DNA from: Platanthera guangdongensis
Lineage: Eukaryota > Streptophyta > Magnoliopsida > Asparagales > Orchidaceae
Assembly: GCA_039583875.1 (NCBI GenBank)
Contig: CM077166.1
Span: 86,674,564 to 86,738,563 of the forward strand
Length of the DNA stretch: 64,000 nt
Direction: 5' to 3'
This document shows positions 19,708-30,357 of this stretch, piece after piece (position 1 is the stretch's first letter; each line of letters begins with the position of its first letter). Under the pieces are notes generated by a model. It made no database searches. It was not told the DNA's origin and was given only the letters and a program-made list of their open reading frames with translations. The position numbers and the translations under genes are program-made.

Positions 19708-20931
19708 ATGGATCCTGATGCTGAGTGTCGTATCCTTGACACTTTGCGCCGATCCATCGATGCCATTGCTGTTATGAATGTCGAGCATTGCATTCGGTGT
19801 TTGTTATGTCAAGGTGTGGGCCACATGTTGAAGGATTGCCCTCGTTTGTGCAAGCCTTCTCCCTCTGAGGGCGTGTGCACAACAACCTCCCATTCGCGAA
19901 AGATTGTTGTGGACAGGCCTACCAGGGTGTTGCCTAGACCATACACTGACATAACGCACTTTGCTGATTCTTTACCCGTTGAGATTACTGAAGAATCTCT
20001 GGCCGCATACAACTCTTTCATGGGTCCCTCGATCCCTTTTTACGAGCTTCCCTTGAGTGATGATGATCACTCTGGTGTTAGCCAACAAAAAGAGGAGTAG
20101 GAACTCATGGGCGCTCCTGTTTGGGACGATGAGATTGTTCCGGTCATCGACGGGGTGGCGTCAACGAATGATTTTGCGATGGGGCCTGCTCATTCAGTGC
20201 TTGATTTTGAGAGCAGCCTAGCCCCTCCGCAATTTTTGCAGGATTGTGCTATTCCTCTTTTTTGTGAGTCGGTTGATGATGCCGTGATTGTGGATGATTC
20301 GGTGCCCAAGGTTGCGCCGAAGTGGGATGATGATTCCTCTATCTCCGACGGAGAAGGTGGATTTTCGGAACACTTTTACGCACCCCGGTGGGATGAGGAA
20401 TACCCTCTTTCCAATGCAGAGGTTTGCACCTCCTTATTGGATGAGGCCATTTCTCTTACCACCGCGGACCTCGAGTTCTCGGATTCCCCTCAGTACGACT
20501 CGTATGATATCGATGATGATCTCTGCTTGGATCCTGCTGAGAGTGACACCGGGATCACTCTCCCATTTTCTGATTATTTTAGTTCTTCTTCTCTTTTATT
20601 ACTTGATCCCCCTTCCTTATCTGAGCCTGTGCAGGATGAGTCTCCACAGGTACGTTGGGATGACGATGAGCTTTGTGCGCATGTCGTTGCCATCACCTCC
20701 TGCACACCTGTGGTTGACGATGCCTCCCTAGGCGAGGATAATTTTTGTGATACGATGAGGGAGGACCATGCCTCCTCCTCATCCTATTTCCTATTTCCTC
20801 TGCCTGCGAGGAGCAGGTATGATTATTTAGGCAGAGGGGTAACTGCTCTATCACCGTATCGGTACCCGTTACTGAAACGGATATTATGCCAGTTACCTGT
20901 GCACTTTTTATTTCATAGGCCTATAAGCTAG
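19708..20931 (+). pseudogene. Element C ORF: zinc knuckle plus acidic protein with WDD/WDE motifs, one stop
   Basis: The ATG at 19708 (MDPDAECRIL) matches the H start. Residues about 35-50 hold CLLCQGVGHMLKDC, an exact C-x2-C-x4-H-x4-C knuckle, usually a nucleic-acid binder of nucleocapsid proteins. An in-frame TAG at 20098-20100 stands where H has Gln. After it the protein is strongly acidic and repeats AP-x-WD[DE][DE]: APVWDDE, APKWDDD, APRWDEE, then a looser VRWDDDE. Acidic stretches studded with Trp and Phe are typical of transcriptional activation domains, but that role is inference. It is not a capsid, protease or polymerase. The end differs from H. Confidence 0.75.
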
Positions 20932-22652
20932 AACTGTTTAGAATTTAATAAGTCGTGCTGGGATGACAATAACCCCAGTACTTATCTTTCCTTTTCTACA
21001 TTTTATTTTCAATGTCTATTTTAGTTTTAGTATTTATTTGTACTTTGTATAGTTTTCTTTTATTTTTGCGGAGCTCACCCCTGCAGGTATTCATAGCAAA
21101 TCGCATTGGCGGGGTTGTGATTCTTCGTATGGCGGACCTGCTTCAAGTTTACACGCGTCTTCTGGTATGCTCATTAGCTGAGCATTTGGTAACCTCTTCC
21201 CTTAGCTCTGTATGATTTTAATTTCTCTATCATATGCTGTGTCGTTTAGTTTAAGTCTGGGGGAGAGCCAGTTTTGTTACCTTTTGCACGTGCACATCTC
21301 ATGTGCATACTAGAAGCTTTTATTGTTATATTTTGATTAGTTCATTGCATCACACACCACTGCACCCACATGAGCGCGTGCTTAGCTTTTTGCGTGCTGC
21401 GAGTTAAACTCATTTCTTCGTTAGATTTGGGAAAATTATGGTGCTGACATAGGATTGTGAGACGGAGTAAAATGTTGACCTTGCTGTGCTCCTAGTCAAC
21501 TGCTCTCGTCTCGTGTACAAATTGGAGTAGATTTAATTTTTCTGTATGCCTTTAGTTTTATATTTTTCTAATTGCGTAAATACTTTTTATTCTACTCAAA
21601 AGTTGGTGAATCCGGTGTGAATCCGACGGTAGCTTAGGGATGTGTGTATACGGCCGTCAGGTTTGTATTGCTCGAGTCGGGAGGATGGATAGTCTTTCTC
21701 GTTGGCTAAGAACATGCCTCAAGCTATTCTTGAAGCATGGGTATAGGTTAGTCATGCATGAGCGTGATGTAGGCCATCATTTTGGCCCGGTTGAGCTTTG
21801 TACCATTCCTAACGTCATATCCTTGCTAGCCCTGTTGTGCCTACCCCTCCTTTTGATTCAGCTCTACCAGGATTTCACCAAAGCCTCATAGCCAATCCGA
21901 GAGCGAATTCGTCAGATAGTCTTTCTCGTTGGCTCCCAAGTTTATTTCTGCTGAATTGTGAAAATAAAATGAAGAAAAAGAATAAGAAAAGAAAAATATT
22001 TGTAAAGAAAAAGAAAAGAAAAAAAAAGTGAAAAGAAAAAGTTTAAATTGAAAATCTTTTTGGGAAATGTGATTATATTTGGAGTAGGCGGTGCACACAT
22101 CCATATGTTAAAAGTTAAGTCTGGGGGTGTGGTGTACCCGCATATATTTTGGTTAGCTGATGGATTCTTTTTATGATAGCTCATTTGGGTTAGGTGCATA
22201 GCCTTCCTGTTCATCATTGTTTACCTCACCGAAACCCAAGCACCATCTCTTCATCTCAAGTCCTACTGATTCGTGTGTGGACCAAACCAGTGCGGTGGAG
22301 AGAATGCAAAAGGGCAAGCATATGGTCACCGACATTGGTGGATTCCTTTGGAGGTTATCCCAAGCCATGATCTTTGGCAATGCTCTCCTAGCGATTAGTC
22401 TACTTTCTCCCTACGCATGACCAGATGATTCACCGTGATTCCATTTTTGAGTAATAATAAAATTTTGATACGCATTGTGAAAAGTGTAAACTATTTTGTA
22501 TACTTAGAAATTTCTTCTATTATATTTTGACGCGAACGAGCATGCGACTTCGCATGGTACTTCGTATCACAATTTCTTTGTTAACTAGTATTTTTCCCTA
22601 TCAGCTTAGATTTTGTTTGCTCGGGATGCGCAAACAGTTAACTCTGGGGGTG
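20932..22652 (+). other. Element C 3' non-coding region, conserved with D and H
   Basis: No ORF of substance. It has three polypurine-like AAGTCTGGGGG motifs at 21253, 22117 and (as ACTCTGGGGGTG) 22641, the last touching the 3' LTR. It also has an A/G-rich tract at about 21955-22050 and blocks shared with D despite unrelated coding content: GCTCGAGTCGGG...GGCTAAGAAC at about 21670-21715 and GACATTGGTGGATTCCTTTG at about 22331. Confidence 0.75.
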
Positions 22653-24205
22653 TGATGAGTCCACTTTATATACCTATTTTCGGACTCATCTGGGCTAGTT
22701 TTCATGCGCTTGCACTCCACTTTTAGTTCTTTATCGTTCCTATTTCTTCTAATCTTTATTTCCATAGGAAGTGCACATTTATGCCCTTGTTGTGTATTTT
22801 GTTATTTTTATAGTTTTTACTCCCTTTTGTGATTGTTTGGAATGTCTGCACAAATTAGTGATCTGTTTTTCCTATCGGTATAGGGGTCGTGTGCGTGTTC
22901 CGGGATGGTTGTGAAACAGGAATACTGCGCACGATCATGGGATATAATGCGCACGACCACTGGTCATGCGCCCTTGATCGTGCGCACTACTCTACGTTTC
23001 CAGAATCATCTTGGGGTAAGCGCACGACCACTGGACATAATGTGCATGACTACCGGTCGTGCGCCACTAATCGTGTGCATTGATTCCTCTTTTCTGGAGT
23101 CCTATCTGGGGTAATCGCACGATCATTGGACTTAGTGCGCACGACCACTGGTCGTGCGCCACTGCTCGTGCGCGTTATCCAAGTTCTTCTTCCTGATATT
23201 CCATGCCAGTGCGCACGATCACCGGACATAGTGCGCACGACCTGTGATCGTGCACATTGTTAATTTCTGCTTTGTATAAATAGTGCAGGTCTCGCCCTAA
23301 TTTGGGAGAGGATCCGGAGCTCGACATTTCTCCGCTGTTTTCCGCCTTCTCCGCCGTTCCCCTTCATCTTCCACCCTAGGGATGTGCTCCGGGCAAGCTT
23401 TCACCGCCAAATCCAAGCCGGAGCTTCCTCTCGGCCTTATCTTTTATCCGTGAGCTTCAAGTAGGGTTTGACGCCATAGCCATCAAGCAAAGGAAAGCTA
23501 GCAAACTTCGCCCGCTATCGTGAGATGAAGAAGACGGGCCATTGGAAGGTGGTGACAGCCCTTCTCTTTCCTGGATGCAGTTGAGGACCGAGCTTGGATG
23601 CGGAATGACAACCCGATGATTCCAACCGTGAATCCTTAGCAAGGCTTCGGATTCGGTCAATCTCTTGACTTGTTCTTGCTTTCTTGTTGAATATTGGTGT
23701 TTAACTTTATTTATAATTGATGAAGTATGCTTAGTTTGTAAACGTTTTATACAATTATGTCTATGTGATTGTATGTTTTCGTTATTTACTTGAGTTGCGT
23801 CATATTCCATCCACCACCATCCACCCTTGCCGCACTAGCAATTGCTCGTGGCATGCGTAGCGAAGAGGTGCTTACAACCCTCATTCCGCCATTCTCTTCA
23901 CCTTATCCGCAAGCCTACTCGCCCATCCGCCTAGCGATTCGGTGCATAGCAGCCCGACTAGTCTTCCATCCCGCCTGGCGAAGCATCGCATAGCGGCGTT
24001 GCATAGGAGTAGTTGTTAGCCTTTTATTTTCTATTTCCGCAAACATCAAAACCCCCCTTAGTTAGCTCCGACCAGAGGACTTCAATCTCAAGTCCTCCTC
24101 AAAATTAACTCCACCTTACTGTGTTCCTTGTGAGATCGATACTTGGGAAAACCCCCATTTTATATTACTTGTGCGACCGGTTCACTGCCGTGATCTATAG
24201 CATCA
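22653..24205 (+). repeat. C 3' LTR (1553 bp)
   Basis: It matches the 5' LTR, with more differences than between the A LTRs. The array spans about 22927-23258. One unit has lost its central palindrome: GCGCACGACC joins straight to TGTGATCGTGC near 23234. TATA box at 23275-23282. Confidence 0.92.
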
Positions 24206-24210
24206 CAAGG
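24206..24210. repeat. Target-site duplication of C, right copy (CAAGG)
   Basis: It follows the LTR terminus GCATCA and matches 17912-17916. Reading of E gag resumes here. Confidence 0.92.
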
Positions 24211-24699
24211 CTTCCAAGCGTTGGTCGACACAGCTCGTGCATTGGAGAAGGATATGAAGCGAGTGCAAGAAACAAGGAGACTGGCGATGGAGAAGCCAGA
24301 ATTCAAAGTTCCGCAGTCCGAACAATTGGATTTTCAGAAACGAGAAAAGTAGAGATTCAAGCCTGTGGAACAATCCTCGTCGAATGTTACATTAGAAGCA
24401 ATGTATGGATAAAGACGTGTTGAGACACGTACCTGTTTTAAATGCGGAAAACAAGGGCATATAGACTCTAACTGTCGAAGCGGCCCTCCTAAAAGTGAGA
24501 AAACTAAGGGTGCGTCTTATGAAGATAATGGTAAAGCAGTGGCTGAGTCATCTGCATCCCGGACACAGCCTCGATTGCATAATATGGGTGTACAAGAGCC
24601 GCAAAGTGCACTTGGTGAAGTTCACCATCGGGTTTTCAATTTGGTATTTACCGAGGAGTTTAAACGCTGTTTGCAAAATAATACGGATGAGCGGAAATA
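24206..24699 (+). pseudogene. gag: gypsy gag, C-terminal part with zinc knuckle (element E)
   Basis: It continues the gag interrupted at 17916. A helical Arg/Glu-rich stretch is followed by a stop at about 24348, a second stop near 24410, then the knuckle CFKCGKQGHIDSNC (about 24435-24480) and PPKSEKTKGASYEDNGKAVAES. The frame ends at a TAA near 24699. The protease that should follow gag is absent. Confidence 0.8.
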
Positions 24700-24989
24700 A
24701 GTGTGGCCCGTCATCTATGTGTATATGTGAATGTTATTTCTTTGTATCTGTGATATATGATATGTTCATGGCAGGTTAGATGGAGCTCTACATGTATTTG
24801 GATCTATGAATGTGTTGATATTGGTTTGTTTGTGCGATGGCTTGGGGTGAGACATATTGCGGCCTCTGAGCACAAACCCGGTTCACCTTTTTGAATGCTC
24901 GGATGCGATGGGTGTAAGATTTTGTGATGTTGTGGCTGATTGGAGTGAGACAAAGTTCGAGGACGAAATTTTTTGAAGGAGGGGAAGAT
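24700..24989 (+). other. Element E: pol deletion remnant and polypurine tract
   Basis: Non-coding remnant. Only the extreme 3' end is recognisable: GAGACAAAGTTCGAGGACG, then AAGGAGGGGAAGAT, the polypurine tract directly before the LTR start TGTAGCACCC. Roughly 4 kb of pol expected for a Tekay element is missing. Confidence 0.7.
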
Positions 24990-27078
24990 TGTAGCACCCT
25001 AAAATCAGTTTTGGTCAATTTGTGTTCAGGCATGGGTGACACAGCCTGGGACACGGGCATGTCCCAGGGCGTGTCGTGCTTGGGTTGTGTCAGGTCGTGC
25101 GGTCGAATAATTTTGCTCGACGATTGACGAGTGTCGAGTGTCGAGTGAGGACACGGCCTGTGACACGGGCGTGTCACAGGGCGTGTCAATGTGGTCGACG
25201 AACTCAGCCCGATGTTTTGAGCCAGGGCGTGTTTGCGGGACACGGGTATATCCAGGTGCACACGGCCTGGAACACGAGCGTGTCCTAGGGCCGTGTGAGT
25301 CTCGGGATATTTTGAGGTTGTGCAGCCTGATGAACACGGCCACAGACACGGGCGTGTCTGAAGGCGTGTCATGGGACACGGACCGTGACACGGGCATGTC
25401 CCACGGCCATGTATTGGTTGGCTTTAAGTCGGTTGACTGCCGCTTAAGTGACATGGCCTGTGACACGGGCGTGTCATAGGGCGTCTCAAGCCGTGTTCAT
25501 GCTTTTCTGGTCAATTCTGAGGCGTTTGATTCCCTCTTTCTGGATCCAATGGATAGGCTTTGTCCAGGTTTTGATAAGGCTGGGGAAAAGAGGGATTTAA
25601 CCCTTCCTCTTCATTATCTTCTTCTTCTTCTCATTTCAAGAGAGAGCAAAAAGAGGGGAGTGCAAGGGAAGGAAGGAGGAAGAGAAAGCCAGTTGCTGGA
25701 GGAGCTACGTAGTGTGAAACGAAGATCTGAGAGCGAATTCGTGAAGGCTTAGACGAGGCGGTGACTTCCATCTGGCGACTTCATGGCGCCGAAGCGATCT
25801 TCAAAGGTAACGATCTCCTTCTTGGACCTCGAAGTCCTTTCTTTATGCATATGCGTGGAATCCTCCACCAAAAGGTGGATCCGTGAAGTGATTCCTTTGT
25901 TGAGTCTGCATCTAGAGCCGAAATTGTGGAGTACTGCATAGGCATGCTGTGTGAAGCCCATCTGGACCGTTAGTCTGGATTGGTGATGATCATGGGTAAA
26001 CCGGAGAAGACTCCGTGGATTTGCAAAGATGTTATGTGCTTTGTGATTGAATGTTATGTGTGGATGGTATGTTCATGTGTGGGCTAGCCATAGATATGAT
26101 CTTGGATGCTTTGCGAAGCTTCTTGTGGTTTGCTCTGCGAGAGCGGGAAGCTGCGGCTACCCAGGAAGGGAAGGCAGACCCGCATCACGGTGCGCTAGTG
26201 ATGATGTGAGCACGGGCAAGGCTAACCTGTACCTGGGCATGATGGAGAGATCGATTGGTGGCAGTGTTCGGGAGCGTGCGATAGCTCGACTTGCTAAACC
26301 GAAACAAAAGCGGGTCGATATGTTGGATGAATGCTCATGTTTGCCATGCGGTACGTACCTCTGCTTGGTTTGGGCGGAATTCAACCAGCATGCGTGTTGG
26401 GGTCACTAGGACCAGCCAGCCAACAAGTTAATTACCGTGCGATTGGTGGTGTTACCATGGGTTTCCGGTACACCGTAAGGTGCCCTGAGTGCACGAAGCA
26501 TCTGGCTGCGGTCGACGTTTGTGATTTGCTGTGTGTGATTGTGATTGTTAGCTGTTATACTTGCAAATATATACAGGGAAGGAACCGCTGCCCCGGGCAT
26601 GGGGTAGGGCCGTTATAATTGGTCAGCTATAGCTGACCGTTACTTTGTTTGCCGGTCTTTGGTGGATGTCTACTTGCAGGTGCTGCGGCTTGAAATGAAA
26701 TGAACGGATTGAAAGCTTGCTGCTAAGGCCCTTGAAGGCCAACTGAATTGTGGTTTGACTTCATGTGTGGCCGGCCTGCGTGCCGATGTACGAACTTGTA
26801 TATGTGTACAAAGAGCAACCTGTAAGGCCTTAAATCAATGTGTGTGTGGGTTGTATACATTCCTGATTTTGGATATTTAAATGTAAAATTTATGTATTAG
26901 TGAACATTCCTGGAGTTGAGTTCATGCAACTGAAATATGCTGCGCTAGAATGTATTGGGTTAAGGACACGAATAGAACTTGATCACCACAAGTAATTCCA
27001 TCACTTGTCTGTGACCTATGGAGTGGGGCCCCGGCCAGACCCACTGTTATATGCCATTTGACGAGTGGGGGCGTTACA
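24990..27078 (+). repeat. E 3' LTR (2089 bp)
   Basis: Runs from TGTAGCACCC to GGGGGCGTTACA. It has a palindrome array (25030-25495), a leader with AAGGTAACG near 25806 and a conserved right end shared with J and F. The sequence that follows belongs to LTR I. Confidence 0.9.
25030..25495. repeat. GACACGGGCGTGTC-type palindrome array (E 3' LTR)
   Basis: About seven units with core ACACGGGCGTGT and longer flanking arms that differ between units but stay paired: CTGGGACACG/CATGTCCCAG at 25046-25067, CTGTGACACG/CGTGTCACAG at 25158-25179, and CAGACACG/CGTGTCTG at 25343-25360. An outer CACGG(C)C.../...GGGCGTG layer also pairs in several units. Confidence 0.88.
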
Positions 27079-27680
27079 CATGGGCATGTCACTACCCATG
27101 TGAAATGACACGGGTAGAGACACGGGCGTGTCCCTACCCGTGTGTGTGTAGAGTTGACCTCGATAAAGTGTGTCGAGATCGACGAAATGTATGACACAGG
27201 TAGAGACACGGCCGTGTCACTACACGTGTGTGTGTGTGTCGAGTTGACCTCGACGAAGCTTGTCGAGAATGACAAAGTATGTCGAGTTGACCTGGACGAA
27301 GCTTGTCGAGAACGACAAAGTGTGTCGAGATCGACGAAATGTATGATACGGGTAGAGACATGGGCGTGTCCCTACCAGTGTGTGTGTATGTGTCGAGTTG
27401 AACTCGACGAAGCGTGTCGAGATCGATGAAGTGTGTCGAGATCGACGAAATGTATGACACGGGTAGAGACACGGGCGTGTCCCTACCCGTATGTCTGTTT
27501 GACGAGTCGAGTTCGTCGAGATGTATCCAGAGAAGGACACAGCCAGGGAGCATGGCCGTGTCATGTGAACACGGGTCTGGATACGGGCGTGTCCCTACCC
27601 GTGTCGAGTGTTGAACCGACACTAAAACCGTCGTTGACGCTTCGCCCGAAGCAGGATACGGGTGGGTCCCTACCCGTGTC
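27079..27680. repeat. Palindrome array of LTR I
   Basis: Units of up to about 38 bp with outer arms GACACGGGTAG/CTACCCGTGTC and the inner GACACGGGCGTGTC, for example 27456-27493. They alternate with smaller inverted repeats such as GTCGAGTTGACCTCGAC. The core is the same as in E and F, but the outer arms are private to this LTR. Confidence 0.85.
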
Positions 27681-27688
27681 ACTTTTCA

Positions 27689-27695
27689 TATATAG
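27689..27695 (+). promoter_or_regulatory. TATA box of LTR I
   Basis: TATATAGG within TTCATATATAGGGGTTG, right after the array. AAAACCC follows. Confidence 0.6.
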
Positions 27696-29589
27696 GGGTT
27701 GTGAAAACCCTTGCCGTTTTCACTCCTCATTCCTGCCATTTTTCCTGAGAGAAACTTCTGTAGAGATGTAAAACTGCTGGATTAAGTCTTGGAGGAGAAG
27801 ATCCGCTGCCGCCGTGAAAGAGAAGATACCGCCGAGAAGAGTCACAAGATCCATGGCCGGAAATAGTGGAAATGCCGAAAATGAGGTGAGATTCCTCCCC
27901 TCTCCCTTGGTACTAGATCTGTAGATATTTAGGTGAGATGTCGACTCAAAAGTGTTTAGACAAGTGAGATGGTGATTTTTCTAGGAAGAGGCCATTCTAG
28001 GGCTTGTGCTCTAAGGTTAGTTGTGTCTTCAACCTCTCCAACCTTCTATGTGAAGATGGGGGGTGGTTTCGTGAAGAATCATGGCCTCATGAGGGTGAAT
28101 AAGGGAGGAAGAAATTTTGGAGGTAATTTTGGAAGATTGATTTGAGGAGGAAGTTAAACCGATGTCGTTCATTCCGCTTTAAGATGCATGCAGAATCTGT
28201 GTTCTGTGCGCAGTGATCTCTTTGGCCATTTTCAGATGTGATATAGCTAGATCTTGGCTTTCAACTAAACACAATGGTTTAATACCTTGAAAATACCTTT
28301 CTAATGAGTGGTTGCACGACTTCAGGCGAAGTCTGTAGCCATGGGATAGTCAGAAAGAACATGACGTCCGATAAATCCTGCATGCAGAAATTGTGTTCCA
28401 TACGCAGCGGACTTCAAGGTTGATTTCAAGTATGATACTATCGAATCTGGGTTGTGGTCTGAACATAAACATTGTAGCCCATGGAAAAACCTTTCCATCG
28501 AGTGGTTACACGTCTTCACCGGATTCCTGTAGCTGCGGAAATCTCTGGTCGAGCTGCTGTCCAGATTTATCCTGTACTTAAACTCTGGGTTTGGAATAAT
28601 ATTGGATTTGGACTCGGTAGAGATAATGTTGCAAATTAACTTGATGTTTGTCGAACTCTTTTATGTTAACCACCTTAGTCCAATAAATGATGATGTTTAT
28701 TAGTTGGATTCCACATAATTGATTTGTGAACCGAAGCAAACTGAAACGAAACGATTTGAAGTAAATTGATAGACTATTATAAATGCGCATTATGATAATA
28801 ACATGTTGAATCATTTGGGATGAAAGGTAGGATGATAACTTATGGCCATGTGTATAATTGTTTAACGGATTGAATTTAGTAGTCCAATGCTTAGGGTGTC
28901 ATCTCGCTATGGGAAACATTGTGGAAGGGTGTAAGTGCGGTGTTGACCGTCACTAGTTGGGATTGTGTTGAGATGAGACAAAGTCGGATGGTTGGGCTTG
29001 GTCCTTGTGCTTTCTCCGAGGCTCCTTCCATGCCACGGTGATGTGGAATTTCATGCGGTGTGAGTCGACACACGGTGTCATAATCCTGGGTTAAGGATAG
29101 TGTGGAAGGTCTACGGGCTCGCCGATCATCACACCGACGGGAGTTGACATTTAGACTTTGGGCGATTGGGCTTGGTCCTCGATGTTCACTTCCCGGGGCT
29201 CCTTTCGTGCCAATTGAACGGTTGGGATGTGTCCTCGTGCTTTCTTACGAGGCCCCTTTCGGGTCACACAAGGCCAGTTCGGGGCTGTGTTCTCGGTGCA
29301 CACCTACCCGAGACCCCTGCTGGGCCATAGTACGCATGGGATCTGCTGTTGTGTTCTTAGCGTTGAGGCGTATGGAGGCCTAGGTGAAGTAGTGTGGATA
29401 CCCGCCTAGTAGTAGAGATGCCCGCTCTACTATCACCGCCTGGCCACGGCAGTTGATTCCTGAGTGGTTAGCTACCTGCTCGAAAAGTGGGAAATATAGT
29501 CTGTGTCGACATAGCGGTTGCATGTGTGTGATCATGGGTGAGTCATTGCATAGCATACATACCATTACATTACATTGCACAACAAGATC

Positions 29590-29689
29590 CTCATCGTATA
29601 AGTTTGTATGGGCACTCCTATACGATGAGTTACTTTATGTAAACCGATCCTTAACTTATAAGCTTGTATGGGCATCCTTATAAGTTAAG
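29590..29689 (+). repeat. Two tandem stem-loops with different stems and the same loop (LTR I)
   Basis: Stem 1 is CTCATCGTATA (29590-29600) with TATACGATGAG (29619-29629). Stem 2 is CTTAACTTATAA (29650-29661) with TTATAAGTTAAG (29678-29689). The loops are nearly the same (TTGTATGGGCA(C/T)TCC or TTGTATGGGCATCC), while the stems differ on both sides and still pair. A third loop copy at about 29751-29767 lacks a good stem. Confidence 0.8.
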
Positions 29690-30357
29690 TTATTTTCCTG
29701 TTGTAGTTACTTACTCTTGATGTTTGATATAACTTTGTAGAATTGCTAGATTTGTATGGGCATCCTTAAATTGCTCTTGTTGTTAATCTTATAGTACCAT
29801 TACCACCTGCTTGTACCTGCTTATACTATTTATTATACCTTGTACTCTTGCTCTTTTCTCCGCCCGGTGCCGAGGAGTCGTCGAGGGAGCGGATGTGAAG
29901 CCACTTAATCTTTTCGACTAACGGTTGCTATGTATTCCTTTTTAGGAGGTCTCCCCGCAGGTAGAGCAGCCGCAGACTTTGCAGCAGGACATCCAGGCCA
30001 GGACGACAGGGCCTGAAGGGATGGTACCGTCGCTACCGTCAGTTACTGATGTGAGTGTCGAGCGACTCTGATGTAGCCCTTTTGGGCGTTTATTAGCTGT
30101 ACTCTGATATATTGTAGAAGCATGTTTTAGCTTCTCTATTTTGATGTACTTTGGACTTATATACACTTTGTGTGGATTTGACTTCTCTTATTATATTGGT
30201 TGGGTTGGCATTTATATATATTGATATTGGTTGTAGCCGGCAGAATAGGCGTCTTGTGGTAAAGGTTAGCCCGTGTGCTAATGCTACCGCAAGCCGGCTG
30301 TTCTGGGCATAAGACCCACTTCGTGTCGTGTTTTGGGTTTCGGGAGGGGGTCCTACA

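Larger units (their letters stand above)
17917..24205 (+). mobile_element. Element C: non-autonomous Athila/Tat-type LTR element, 6.3 kb
   Basis: LTRs of 1554 and 1553 bp with TGATGAGTCC...GCATCA ends and CAAGG target duplications. The primer site TGGCGCCATTGCCGGGGA resembles the Asp-tRNA type of Athila-like elements. The only coding content is one ORF with a zinc knuckle and an acidic tail. There is no capsid, protease, RT or integrase. The last 1.7 kb of the internal region is non-coding and shared with D and H. It sits inside the gag of E, in the same orientation. H (46544 onward) is a second copy. Confidence 0.88.
16267..27078 (+). mobile_element. Element E: Tekay-like Ty3/gypsy, 5'-truncated and lacking pol
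   Basis: The parts are a partial 5' LTR (16267-17071), PBS, gag split by element C, a short 3' remnant, PPT and a complete 3' LTR (24990-27078). No protease, RT, RNase H or integrase is present, so it could only have moved with enzymes supplied by another element. The LTR start TGTAGCACCC, the end GGGGGCGTTACA and the GAGGACGAAATTTTTT...GGAGGGGAAGAT 3' boundary are typical of the Tekay/Del lineage. Confidence 0.8.
27079..30357 (+). mobile_element. Tekay-like LTR I (left end missing), about 3.3 kb
   Basis: It starts abruptly inside a palindrome array next to the E 3' LTR, so E appears to have entered LTR I or to have been joined to it. It then shows a TATA box (27689), a leader with GAGGTGAGATT (27880), a long GC-mixed body and an end CGGGAGGGGGTCCTACA, beyond which an F array begins. 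No coding domain. The tandem stem-loops at 29590-29689 lie in it. The right boundary could be off by one or two bases. Confidence 0.6.

Noticed and set aside
20288..20731. 147-codon alternative frame inside the C ORF (with an equivalent at 48695-49417)
   Set aside because: It is a +1 shadow of the acidic ORF. The acidic frame carries the motifs conserved between C and H.
25565..25760. Host gene exon in the purine-rich segment of the E LTR
   Set aside because: It corresponds to the leader part of other Tekay LTRs in the window (for example 70-180 in J) and contains no conserved frame.
27134..27682. 182-codon minus-strand frame in the LTR I array
   Set aside because: Its composition is dictated by the palindrome repeats, overlapping frames on the other strand are equally long, and no domain is seen.
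29496..29520. GTGTCGACAT in LTR I as part of the A/B array family
   Set aside because: A single near-match without tandem copies, in a Tekay LTR; chance is sufficient.
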